Shown: positions 1 through 5,457 of the stretch, piece by piece
Layout of the letters: each line of letters begins with the position of its first letter
How positions within the stretch are numbered: position 1 is the first letter of the stretch
Assembly: GCA_013329085.1 (NCBI GenBank)
Contig: DUKX01000244.1
Coordinates: 1-5,470, forward strand
Direction of reading: 5' to 3'
Source of the DNA: Methanofastidiosum sp.
GTDB lineage: Archaea; Methanobacteriota_B; Thermococci; Methanofastidiosales; Methanofastidiosaceae
DNA: 5,470 nt
Position numbers and translations under genes: made by a program
Notes under the pieces: model-generated
Seen by the model: the letters and a program-made list of their open reading frames with translations, nothing else
Told to the model about the DNA's origin: nothing
Databases searched by the model: none

Positions 1-388
1 TAAATCCAAGTGAAATCAAGTAAGACTTTATATCTGAAATCCCTGATTTGACTTCAAAAAGAGAGTTTGTGTTGATATCAATACCTAAAATTTCACCTTG
101 AAAATCTGTCCTTTCCCCTATCGCACCAAGAAAGGTCCTGGCTGTTTCAATTGATCTTGCTTTCAACACAAGTAAGACTGAATCAAATCCTTTAAGCTCC
201 GAGATTGCAACTGAGGGTCTTTTAAAAATAAGTTCAACACCTTCTATGCCGCTATCGAATAGAGAAGTTATCCCCATAGTTCCGGCAATATATGGCTTTA
301 ATGAATATCTGCTACTTAATTTATCCAAAATATCTTTACTTCTATCATCATAAAAAATATCGATTCCGTGGAATAAAAGGGCTAACAT
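1..388 (-). CDS. DUF2117 family protein, N-terminal 129 codons (runs off left edge)
   Basis: The minus-strand frame from an ATG at 388-386 stays open to the left edge, so the gene is 3'-truncated by the window. The product starts MLALLFHGIDIFYDD and carries an AGTMG motif at residues 35-39 followed by FDSGIEG at 44-50. This matches my memory of DUF2117, an uncharacterised family found mainly in methanogens: an N-terminal hydrophobic strand ending HG, then GTMG-x-T/S-x2-D-x-G-x-E, then a strand of the FDSVLLVL type. No function is established. Family members are several hundred residues long, so most of the protein lies outside. The start ATG overlaps the end of glmM by 7 nt in another frame, with only a weak upstream ribosome site (AAAGTG), which suggests translation coupled to glmM. 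The family call is from recognition, not a search. That it is a gene is near certain from the open frame and start context. Confidence 0.75.
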   Translation of the reverse strand, partial: MLALLFHGIDIFYDDRSKDILDKLSSRYSLKPYIAGTMGITSLFDSGIEGVELIFKRPSVAISELKGFDSVLLVLKARSIETARTFLGAIGERTDFQGEILGIDINTNSLFEVKSGISDIKSYLISLGF

Positions 389-1737
389 AGCACTTTCATC
401 AGATTCTTTATTTCTTCTACAAGCTTATTTGCCTTTTCCATACTCTTAGATTCTGCTATTATCCTGACAATGGGCTCCGTATTTGATGGTCTGATATGTA
501 TCCAAGAATCATCAAGGTCAAACTTTAATCCATCTATGTCATTATATGGGTAACCTGTGAAAAACTCCTTTAGATAAGGTAGATTTTTTTCAAATGACTC
601 TCTTGAAATAGCTATTTTGTCTTTTACCATATAATACTTTGGAAGCTCAGATACTATTGAAGAAAGAGGTAACTTAGATTTTGATAAGCCCAACATAATT
701 AATGAAATGGCAGAAAGAGAGTCCCTTGCATATTGCACCATAGGGAGTATCACGCCCCCATTTCCTTCTCCCCCGATTGAGGCGTTGACTCTTATCATTT
801 CTTCTACAACATTTATCTCTCCAACTTTTGCCCTTACAACTCTTCCGCCATTTGATGAAACTACATCATCAAGAGCTCTTGTAGTTGAAAGATTTGTGAC
901 AACAGTTTTATTTTGTGGGTTCATATGTTCTATAAAGAATTTTGATGCAAGAACAAGCGTATTTTCCTCTCCAATATATTGGCCTTTTTCATCTAATATG
1001 GCAACTCTATCGGCGTCCCCATCTAGTGCAAAGCCGATGTCTATATTTCCTTTTTCTCTTATGAAATCCGAAAAAGAAGCGAGATTTTCTTTTAGAGGTT
1101 CGGGATTTCTCGGGAAAGACGCTTTGGCATCACAATTTAATCTTATTACCTTAAATCCAAGTTTCTCAATAAACATAGGTATAAATTCTGAGCCTGCGGC
1201 GTTACAAGCGTCGATTGCTACGTTAAAATTATCTTTAGCAAAACAATCAAAATCAATCTTTTGAAAAACTGAATTCATATGAAGTTCTTTTGCATTTGGA
1301 TCATCACATAATTTTCCAAGTTTATCGTAAGCCTGAAATTTAAAATTTTTTTCTTCTAGATTTCTTTTAATAGCGATAATCTTTTTTTCGTTAAAGAATA
1401 TGCCATTGCCCTCGATGAATTTTAATCCGTTCCATTTTTCGGGGTTGTGACTCGCAGTTATCGATATACCACCCGAAGCATTTTTTATTTTTGTCACAAA
1501 TTGTACTGTAGGCGTAGGTGCAATCCCAATATCGATTATATCAAATCCCAAAGCTTGAAGAGAAGAAATAACTGCATTCTTTACCATCTCCCCCGATATC
1601 CTTGAATCATTACCTATAACAACTTTACCGGGAGGGATCTCTTTTGCAAAAGATGCCACATAATTGCATATGAGCTTTGGAGATAAACCCTCACCCACTA
1701 TACCTCTAAGACCAGAAACTCCGAATATTACGTCCAT
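382..1737 (-). CDS. glmM: phosphoglucosamine mutase / phosphohexomutase (alpha-D-phosphohexomutase superfamily)
   Basis: A complete 451-residue cytoplasmic enzyme, normal length for archaeal GlmM/ManB-type mutases. It should interconvert hexose 6- and 1-phosphates, most likely glucosamine-6-P to glucosamine-1-P. All four active-site loops are present: the phosphoserine loop TASHNP at 94-99 (Ser96), the Mg-binding DGDADR at 239-244, the sugar-specificity loop GGEGNGG at 322-328, and the phosphate-binding RPSNTEP at 416-422. The N-terminus FGVSGLRG (5-12) is the usual superfamily start, which supports the ATG at 1737. A ribosome site AAGGTGA (1742-1748) lies 4 nt upstream and contains the stop codon of the preceding gene. 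Archaeal members often act on several sugars (glucose, mannose, glucosamine), so substrate is not fixed by sequence. The adjacent GlmU-family gene favours glucosamine-1-P. GEGNGG rather than the bacterial GEMSGH type is usual in archaea. Confidence 0.9.
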   Translation of the reverse strand: MDVIFGVSGLRGIVGEGLSPKLICNYVASFAKEIPPGKVVIGNDSRISGEMVKNAVISSLQALGFDIIDIGIAPTPTVQFVTKIKNASGGISITASHNPEKWNGLKFIEGNGIFFNEKKIIAIKRNLEEKNFKFQAYDKLGKLCDDPNAKELHMNSVFQKIDFDCFAKDNFNVAIDACNAAGSEFIPMFIEKLGFKVIRLNCDAKASFPRNPEPLKENLASFSDFIREKGNIDIGFALDGDADRVAILDEKGQYIGEENTLVLASKFFIEHMNPQNKTVVTNLSTTRALDDVVSSNGGRVVRAKVGEINVVEEMIRVNASIGGEGNGGVILPMVQYARDSLSAISLIMLGLSKSKLPLSSIVSELPKYYMVKDKIAISRESFEKNLPYLKEFFTGYPYNDIDGLKFDLDDSWIHIRPSNTEPIVRIIAESKSMEKANKLVEEIKNLMKVLC

Positions 1738-1741
1738 CCGT

Positions 1742-1748
1742 TCACCTT
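1742..1748 (-). promoter_or_regulatory. ribosome binding site for glmM overlapping the upstream stop codon
   Basis: The minus strand reads AAGGTGA followed by ACGG and the glmM ATG. The TGA inside the site is the stop of the GlmU-family gene. This fits the archaeal anti-Shine-Dalgarno and implies that termination and re-initiation are coupled. It supports 1737 as the glmM start. Confidence 0.7.
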
Positions 1749-3019
1749 AAGGAAAATTTATTGGGAGATACACCGCAACTATTTCTTTCATCTTTTGTGA
1801 GTTCAAATATTTTTTTCATCATTTCCTCATACTCTTTTGTTAAAATAATTCCACGTCTTCCTGCTGCCCTAGAATATGTTGTTATCGCAGAATCAAAAAA
1901 TAGCTCCGAAGGCTCTGATCCAAGCGATTTTGCCCACATACAAAAACTTGGAACATCTTCAGAGACTGTACCATGAATATGGGCTGCAAATCCAATCTTT
2001 TTCCCGGTATAAATCATTGTTCCAATAGAAGATTTCGCATTGTCCCCTATTACACATCCAAAAAACTGCTGCCCAGAATCAATTATCTTATCGGCAATTT
2101 TGTATTTTATTGTTCCGTATGTATCTTTTAAGTCGCTGTTTGATGTGCCTGCTCCGAGATTAACCCATTCCCCTAGGTAAGAGTGGCCAATAAATCCATA
2201 GTGCTGCTTGTTGGAATAGCCATGAAAAATAGATTCTTCTATCTCGCCCCCAATCTTACATACGTTTCCAATCGAACATTCCTGGATTCTACCACTTTTA
2301 ATAAGGCAGTTGGACCCAATATAGGTTGGTCCAGCAATTCTAGAAAAGGCTCGAATTACAGTATTGTCACCTATATATACTGGCCCATTTCTTACATCAA
2401 AAACAACGTTTTTTTCAGCTTCGACACTCTTACCCACGAAAACTAGTCTTTTATCACCCATGATATCGATATCAAGAGAATTTTTATTTTGCTTAGAGCA
2501 GTAAATAGAGAATTCTCTCGTAATCTCATTACTGTTTTCATTAACTATGTCCCAGGGATATTTGATTAATATAATATTTGATATATTGAATTCTTTTAAT
2601 CCTATTTTTATTAATTTTTCAATATCTTTGTACCCAAAAATATTTATAGCATCCAATGATTTTTCTTTTAAATAAATAAACGCAATTTCATTATTAAAAT
2701 AATATATTCCTTCTTCCTTGATCTCTGGTCTTTCTCTCATTATTAGTCTTCCATTAATGAAGAGTATACCTCCTTTGATTGATTCTTTCAGGAAAAGACC
2801 ATTCTCAGAAAATAAAGATTTTAGATAATCCCTCATCAATAAGTATGGAGTTGCCTCAGGAAAGAAAAATTCAATTTTTTCCCTCAGATTTTTAAATCCA
2901 CATCTCAGCTCAAAAACAGGCCTTGAATATGTAAGGGGCAAAAAATTCTCGTAAATACTATCTTCAAATATACATATGTTATCCAAATAATCCCCTACTA
3001 ATTTTTTATATGTATACAT
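1742..3019 (-). CDS. GlmU-family protein, alternative type: NTP_transf_4-like sugar nucleotidyltransferase plus left-handed beta-helix
   Basis: A 425-residue protein of two parts. Residues 18-40 (FED, then PLT at 28-30, RP at 33-34, ELR at 37-39) and FINGRL at 87-92 fit the atypical sugar nucleotidyltransferase domain (PF13562 type), which lacks the classical GG-x-GTR loop. Residues about 190-350 form hexapeptide-like turns of a left-handed beta-helix, including IGGEIEESIFHGYSN (256-270) and a GEWVNLGAGTSNSDLK segment (283-298). These closely resemble the 'alternative bacterial GlmU' family (TIGR03991 type) best known from Bacteroidetes. The 60-residue tail with AGRRGIILT fits as well. The expected role is forming a UDP-sugar from a sugar-1-phosphate, possibly with acetyl transfer. 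Neither activity is proven for this family to my knowledge. It is the first gene of the operon, 4 nt before glmM. The ATG at 3019 has no ribosome site, so the message may be leaderless. A TTG at residue 12 (2986) sits behind GGGGA and is an alternative start, though it is close to the conserved FED. Confidence 0.82.
   Translation of the reverse strand: MYTYKKLVGDYLDNICIFEDSIYENFLPLTYSRPVFELRCGFKNLREKIEFFFPEATPYLLMRDYLKSLFSENGLFLKESIKGGILFINGRLIMRERPEIKEEGIYYFNNEIAFIYLKEKSLDAINIFGYKDIEKLIKIGLKEFNISNIILIKYPWDIVNENSNEITREFSIYCSKQNKNSLDIDIMGDKRLVFVGKSVEAEKNVVFDVRNGPVYIGDNTVIRAFSRIAGPTYIGSNCLIKSGRIQECSIGNVCKIGGEIEESIFHGYSNKQHYGFIGHSYLGEWVNLGAGTSNSDLKDTYGTIKYKIADKIIDSGQQFFGCVIGDNAKSSIGTMIYTGKKIGFAAHIHGTVSEDVPSFCMWAKSLGSEPSELFFDSAITTYSRAAGRRGIILTKEYEEMMKKIFELTKDERNSCGVSPNKFSLR
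3005..3012 (+). promoter_or_regulatory. candidate archaeal TATA box for hycI
   Basis: TTTATATG differs by one base from the TTTATATA archaeal consensus. It would place transcription start near 3030-3035, leaving a leader of roughly 45 nt before the hycI ATG. It lies inside the first codons of the divergent GlmU-family gene. A second A/T-rich option, TTTAAAAG at about 3019-3026, would give a shorter leader. Neither has a striking upstream BRE, so confidence is low. Confidence 0.35.
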
Positions 3020-3078
3020 TTAAAAGTTGTGATTAAAATAAGAAAATCAATGAGAATAACCTTTGGAAGTTAGATTAG

Positions 3079-3552
3079 ATGCAAGCTCTTGAAATATTTC
3101 TTAAAGAAATTCTTAAAAAAAAACTGGCCGTGTTGGGTGTAGGCAGTGAGCTTAGAGGAGACGATGGTGTAGGGCCATACCTTTCTGAAAAGCTTTCGAG
3201 TTTTAATAGTGAATCTTTTCTCAGCATAAATGGCGATTTAGTTCCAGAAAACTTTACTCGGGACTTAAGAAAATTTCAACCTGACAACATAATTATAGTA
3301 GATGCGGCATTCATGGGAAAATCGGCAGGCGACATTGAAATTGTCAGAATAAATGAGTTAACAGGAATCTCTTTTTCATCTCATTCAATGCCCCTATCAG
3401 TCTTAGGAAAATATCTCTCGCAAGAAATTGGGGCGAATATCTACATTCTTGGAATACAGCCCATTAACATTGATTTTGGAAGCGAGATATCTCTAGAAGT
3501 AAGAGAGGCAGCCAATAAAATATTTGAAATGATTAAAGAACGAATAGTCTAA
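3079..3552 (+). CDS. hycI: hydrogenase maturation protease, HycI type (peptidase family M52)
   Basis: A complete 157-residue cytoplasmic endopeptidase. The family cleaves the C-terminal tail of an [NiFe]-hydrogenase large subunit once nickel is inserted. The signature GVGSELRGDDGVG occupies residues 20-32. The three nickel-sensing residues of the family are all present: Asp29 (GDDG), Asp75 (IIIVDA) and His102 (SSHSMPL). APEN-like VPEN at 55-58 and LGIQP at 124-128 match E. coli HycI, the protease of the group 4 formate hydrogenlyase enzyme, better than HybD or HyaD. The target may therefore be a membrane-bound Ech-, Ehb- or Mbh-like enzyme, or an F420-type one; this is inference. Ser23 replaces the usual Asn of GxGN. 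The extra N-terminal helix (FLKEILKKK) before the first strand is common in archaeal members and supports the ATG at 3079. A weak GGAAG lies 9 nt upstream. No hydrogenase gene is nearby. Its stop overlaps that of the convergent gene. Confidence 0.9.
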   Translation: MQALEIFLKEILKKKLAVLGVGSELRGDDGVGPYLSEKLSSFNSESFLSINGDLVPENFTRDLRKFQPDNIIIVDAAFMGKSAGDIEIVRINELTGISFSSHSMPLSVLGKYLSQEIGANIYILGIQPINIDFGSEISLEVREAANKIFEMIKERIV

Positions 3553-4025
3553 TCGCCATTCATTTTCTCTAAAAGATTTGTAATTTCAGAGTCACTCATT
3601 TCTTTAATCCTGTATTTTTTCAACAGTTGATCCCGCTGGTTTGTTTCTTGCGGTTCTTCTAGATTAATCTCTTTAACAATTACACATTCTGGTCGGGATA
3701 TCTTCACAATGCCAATATCGTTTGACGTAAGTCTTACAACGGAAACACCACAACGGTGGAATTCAAAAGGGACTTCAAATCTACACTCATTACCGTAAAA
3801 GACAGTTCCAGAACTAAGTAATTTAAGCTCTCCGCCTACTATTTCACCATCAGATAAAATTACTTTAATTTCTTCTTCATATTCCCCTTTGTCAGCTAGT
3901 ATCCTTACATACCCAGTGAACTTGTCAATATCATTAAGGACTTCTTTAACGAAATCGTTAAGTGAATTTGTCTTCATGTTATATTTAACTATTGTCTTTA
4001 TTATGTGCCCTTTGGGGAGCTTCAT
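3549..4025 (-). CDS. DUF2226-like archaeal protein of unknown function
   Basis: A complete 158-residue protein with no signal peptide or membrane segment. It opens with MKLPKGHIIKTI (1-12), followed by FTGYVRI (36-42) and DGEIVGGEL (59-67). This arrangement recalls the archaeal DUF2226 family, whose members start M-x-LP-x-G, then show a G-Y-V/L-R-I strand and a DGxIVG turn. The C-terminal stretch beginning RDQLLKKYRIKE (131-142) and ending in LLE (151-153) is a short helical motif also seen at the ends of such proteins. No catalytic residues stand out. Two cysteines (81 and 92) could pair or bind a metal, but this is not a recognised motif. The start is well supported: AAGGTG (4031-4036) is 5 nt upstream of the ATG. 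It follows the four-cysteine gene by 17 nt, so the two are likely cotranscribed. The family call is tentative; the gene itself is solid. Confidence 0.7.
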   Translation of the reverse strand: MKLPKGHIIKTIVKYNMKTNSLNDFVKEVLNDIDKFTGYVRILADKGEYEEEIKVILSDGEIVGGELKLLSSGTVFYGNECRFEVPFEFHRCGVSVVRLTSNDIGIVKISRPECVIVKEINLEEPQETNQRDQLLKKYRIKEMSDSEITNLLEKMNGD

Positions 4026-4030
4026 ATCAA

Positions 4031-4036
4031 CACCTT
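4031..4036 (-). promoter_or_regulatory. ribosome binding site for the DUF2226-like gene
   Basis: The minus strand reads AAGGTG with a 5-nt spacer (TTGAT) before ATG at 4025. It lies in the 17-nt gap after the upstream gene and fixes the start. Confidence 0.65.
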
Positions 4037-4042
4037 AAATAT

Positions 4043-4531
4043 TCAGTCTTTAAATCTTTCGAACGATACAATGCAAGGTGCATTCTCATTAAATTCGAAA
4101 TTATATTTATATTTTAAGGATTCCCCTTCAACATTGTAATCAAGGGCGCCAAGTAATGTTATTGCCCTAAGACATGCAATCTCTTTTTGTTCGCCAATTA
4201 GTTTCTTGCAGTGAAATTTATATGGGCATTGAATGGCCTTAAAACTAAAATTTTTATCATCGCCAGCAAATTCGAAGTCATCTGGATTAAAAAATTGAGC
4301 TGTAACAAGTGCATCAATGAACATCTTGACCGTATTGTAGGGGCTCTGACCTTTTTGGAATTCCATCCCTAGCTCCCCCCAAGACTCTATGAAAGGACGT
4401 ATTGCTATTGTGCCCCATTTCCTGTAAAACAGTTTGGGCCTATCAAAAAATACGTTGGCTGTTGATTCAACACCATAAAGCCATGCGTTCATAATTACTT
4501 GGGTAAATCTTAACTTTCTATCTACAGTCAT
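4043..4531 (-). CDS. uncharacterised four-cysteine protein, possibly distantly related to ATC-hydrolase/DUF6125-like proteins
   Basis: A complete 162-residue soluble protein that I do not recognise as a named family. The N-terminal half is rich in aromatic residues and probably helical (for example MNAWLYGVESTANVFF at 14-29). The C-terminal half has CPYKFHC (102-108), then Cys120 and Cys153 in APCIVSFE (152-158). A CP-x-n-C, later C, then a final strand holding Cys before alternating hydrophobic residues is the layout of L-2-amino-thiazoline-4-carboxylate hydrolase-like and DUF6125 proteins, and loosely of V4R domains. The same outline appears in the divergent neighbour at 4658. This is an inferred similarity at the level of pattern only; the cysteines could bind a metal or cofactor. 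The start is supported by GAGGT (4539-4543), 7 nt before the ATG, behind a TATA-like element. It is the first gene of a probable two-gene transcript with the DUF2226-like gene. Confidence 0.75.
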   Translation of the reverse strand: MTVDRKLRFTQVIMNAWLYGVESTANVFFDRPKLFYRKWGTIAIRPFIESWGELGMEFQKGQSPYNTVKMFIDALVTAQFFNPDDFEFAGDDKNFSFKAIQCPYKFHCKKLIGEQKEIACLRAITLLGALDYNVEGESLKYKYNFEFNENAPCIVSFERFKD

Positions 4532-4538
4532 TGTTTCT

Positions 4539-4543
4539 ACCTC
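4539..4543 (-). promoter_or_regulatory. ribosome binding site for the four-cysteine protein gene
   Basis: GAGGT on the minus strand with a 7-nt spacer to the ATG at 4531. This is a good archaeal Shine-Dalgarno match and supports the chosen start. Confidence 0.6.
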
Positions 4544-4554
4544 AATACTTTTAT

Positions 4555-4568
4555 TAGGTTAATACCTA
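4555..4568. promoter_or_regulatory. short dyad TAGGT-N4-ACCTA, candidate operator
   Basis: A 14-bp perfect dyad with 5-bp arms and a TAAT spacer in the 126-nt divergent intergenic region. It sits near the transcription start predicted for the minus-strand pair (TATA-like element at about 4582-4590). That is a common place for an archaeal repressor to bind. Short dyads occur by chance in A/T-rich DNA, but the G/C content of the arms makes this one less ordinary. Confidence 0.3.
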
Positions 4569-4581
4569 TATCAATTCTTCT

Positions 4582-4590
4582 TTATTTAAG
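4582..4590 (-). promoter_or_regulatory. candidate TATA box for the four-cysteine/DUF2226-like pair
   Basis: The minus strand reads CTTAAATAA, close to the archaeal TTTAAATA form, with purines upstream (GTAAGA) as a possible BRE. Transcription would start near 4560, leaving about 29 nt before the ATG, enough for the GAGGT site. Prediction from motif and spacing only. Confidence 0.4.
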
Positions 4591-4605
4591 TCTTACTAAA
4601 GATGG

Positions 4606-4626
4606 ATAATTAAATTTAAATTAAAG
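4606..4626 (+). promoter_or_regulatory. candidate A/T-rich promoter for the DUF6125 gene
   Basis: An A/T-only tract containing TTAAATTTAAATTAAA lies 32-50 nt before the ATG at 4658. A TATA box at its left part would give a start near 4638 and a leader of about 20 nt holding the strong ribosome site. The exact box cannot be fixed because the tract contains several overlapping TATA-like matches. Confidence 0.35.
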
Positions 4627-4643
4627 AATTTATCAAAACTTTC

Positions 4644-4653
4644 GGGGGAGTGA
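4644..4653 (+). promoter_or_regulatory. strong ribosome binding site for the DUF6125 gene
   Basis: GGGGGAGTGA with a 4-nt spacer (ACAA) before ATG at 4658. It is the strongest Shine-Dalgarno match in the window and fixes this start. Confidence 0.75.
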
Positions 4654-4657
4654 ACAA

Positions 4658-5185
4658 ATGAATATCTCAAGAAATGAAGATCTGAAGATGCTTGCATCAC
4701 TTGATGAATGGGATTTAATTGACCTTTTGCTTTTTAATATCAAAAACCTATGGCGGGTAGATGGCCTCTACTTTTTAGGTATCGAAGAAAGGTTTGGGAT
4801 GCAGGCTGCAACGGATATCGATGTTAAATGTTGGGATTATCTAGCAGAAATTGAGTCTAAGTACCTAAAACAGATGTTTTCACTTGAACCAAACCTAGAA
4901 GGACTTGCAAAAGCATTGAGATTTACAAGTTGGGCACTTGATCACCCTTCAAAAGAAATAGAAATTAAGGACGGGGTACTAATCTTTCGAATAACAGACT
5001 GCCATACACAAAAAACTAGAAAAGAAAAAGGTCTGCCCCAATTTTCATGTAAAAATGTAAGATTCAATTATCTAAAAATCTTTGTTGAAAATTTCTCACC
5101 AAATATTGACGTATGTTGTAATTTATGCCCTCCCGATGAACACCCGGAGAATGTTTGGTGTGAATGGCGTTTTACAATAAAATAA
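4658..5185 (+). CDS. DUF6125 family protein (cysteine-rich, function unknown)
   Basis: A complete 175-residue soluble protein matching my memory of DUF6125, an uncharacterised family of methanogens and some anaerobic bacteria. The N-terminal helical region contains LWRVDGLYFLGIEERFG (31-47), whose W-x-x-DGL-x-FL-x-x-EERFG pattern is the family hallmark. The second half has ITDCHTQKTRKEKGLPQFSC (112-131), then CCNLCPPDEHPENVWCEWRF (153-172). Cysteines are at 58, 115, 131, 153, 154, 157 and 168. The clustered C-x-x-C and CPPD-x-HP motif suggests metal, Fe-S or cofactor binding, but no activity is established. The fold is probably related to ATC-hydrolase or V4R-like domains; that is inference. 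The start is fixed by a strong ribosome site. The C-terminal WCEWRFTIK matches the usual family end, so the 22-nt overlap with the next gene is a genuine overlap and not a frameshift. Confidence 0.83.
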   Translation: MNISRNEDLKMLASLDEWDLIDLLLFNIKNLWRVDGLYFLGIEERFGMQAATDIDVKCWDYLAEIESKYLKQMFSLEPNLEGLAKALRFTSWALDHPSKEIEIKDGVLIFRITDCHTQKTRKEKGLPQFSCKNVRFNYLKIFVENFSPNIDVCCNLCPPDEHPENVWCEWRFTIK

Positions 5186-5403
5186 CGATAGAAAAGGTTA
5201 AAAATGAGGCTAACCTAAAAATTCAAAGTGAGTATATGACTACATGGAAAAATACTTCAAACGATCTAGTGAAATGTCCTAAATGTGGCTTTGTTTTTTC
5301 AAAGCAGTATTCAAGGGTAGTATCATGCCAAACATGCCCAATGGCTACTTCGGGATGTGTTATGATAAAATGCCCTCGATGCCAAGAAGAGTTCTATCCT
5401 TAG
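5164..5403 (+). CDS. small zinc-ribbon-like protein with seven cysteines
   Basis: A 79-residue protein with cysteines at 38, 41, 55, 58, 65, 70 and 73, arranged CPKCGFVF, then CQTCP, GC and CPRCQEEF. CPxCG and CPxC knuckles enclosing a C-x2-CP-x5-C insert resemble the small cysteine-rich proteins I recall next to FeoA/FeoB ferrous-iron transporters in methanogens and other anaerobes. It may be a metal sensor or an Fe-S/zinc carrier, but no function is established. No feoA or feoB is in the window. The gene overlaps the DUF6125 gene by 22 nt in another frame. The ATG at 5164 has GGTGTGA directly abutting and GGAGA 13 nt upstream, both poorly spaced. ATG at 5236 (residue 25), preceded by GTGAG, is an equally plausible start and would give a 55-residue protein still holding the whole cysteine core. 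The first 24 residues look unconserved in style. Confidence 0.7.
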   Translation: MAFYNKITIEKVKNEANLKIQSEYMTTWKNTSNDLVKCPKCGFVFSKQYSRVVSCQTCPMATSGCVMIKCPRCQEEFYP

Positions 5404-5441
5404 AAGCCAATGCAATAATATTCTTTGTAGTTATATTAATA

Positions 5442-5457
5442 CCGAAAAATATATAAA
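5442..5457 (+). promoter_or_regulatory. BRE/TATA-like promoter for a gene beyond the right edge
   Basis: CCGAAAAATATATAAA combines a purine-rich BRE-like half with an A/T TATA element in the correct order for plus-strand transcription. It is the best archaeal promoter match in the window. Nothing in the remaining 13 bases can be the gene, so the transcript would begin at or beyond the edge. Confidence 0.5.

Noticed and set aside
707..1264. 185-codon plus-strand open frame antisense to glmM
   Set aside because: It lies wholly inside glmM, which has all four active-site loops. The antisense translation has no recognisable domain and is rich in Ser, Pro and Phe, as expected for a shadow frame.
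1761..1976. 71-codon plus-strand open frame antisense to the GlmU-family gene
   Set aside because: Shadow of the C-terminal tail of a well-supported gene; no ribosome site and no family features.
2183..2446. 87-codon plus-strand open frame antisense to the GlmU-family gene
   Set aside because: Shadow of the beta-helix coding region; no promoter, ribosome site or recognisable motif.
5160..5190. Possible frameshift splitting one DUF6125/zinc-ribbon fusion gene
   Set aside because: The DUF6125 protein ends in the usual WCEW-RF motif for its family, and the downstream frame has its own ATG, so two overlapping genes explain the data better.
5404..5441. Terminator after the zinc-ribbon-like gene
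   Set aside because: There is no convincing hairpin and no long T tract. TTCTTT at 5421-5426 is too weak to call as an archaeal terminator.
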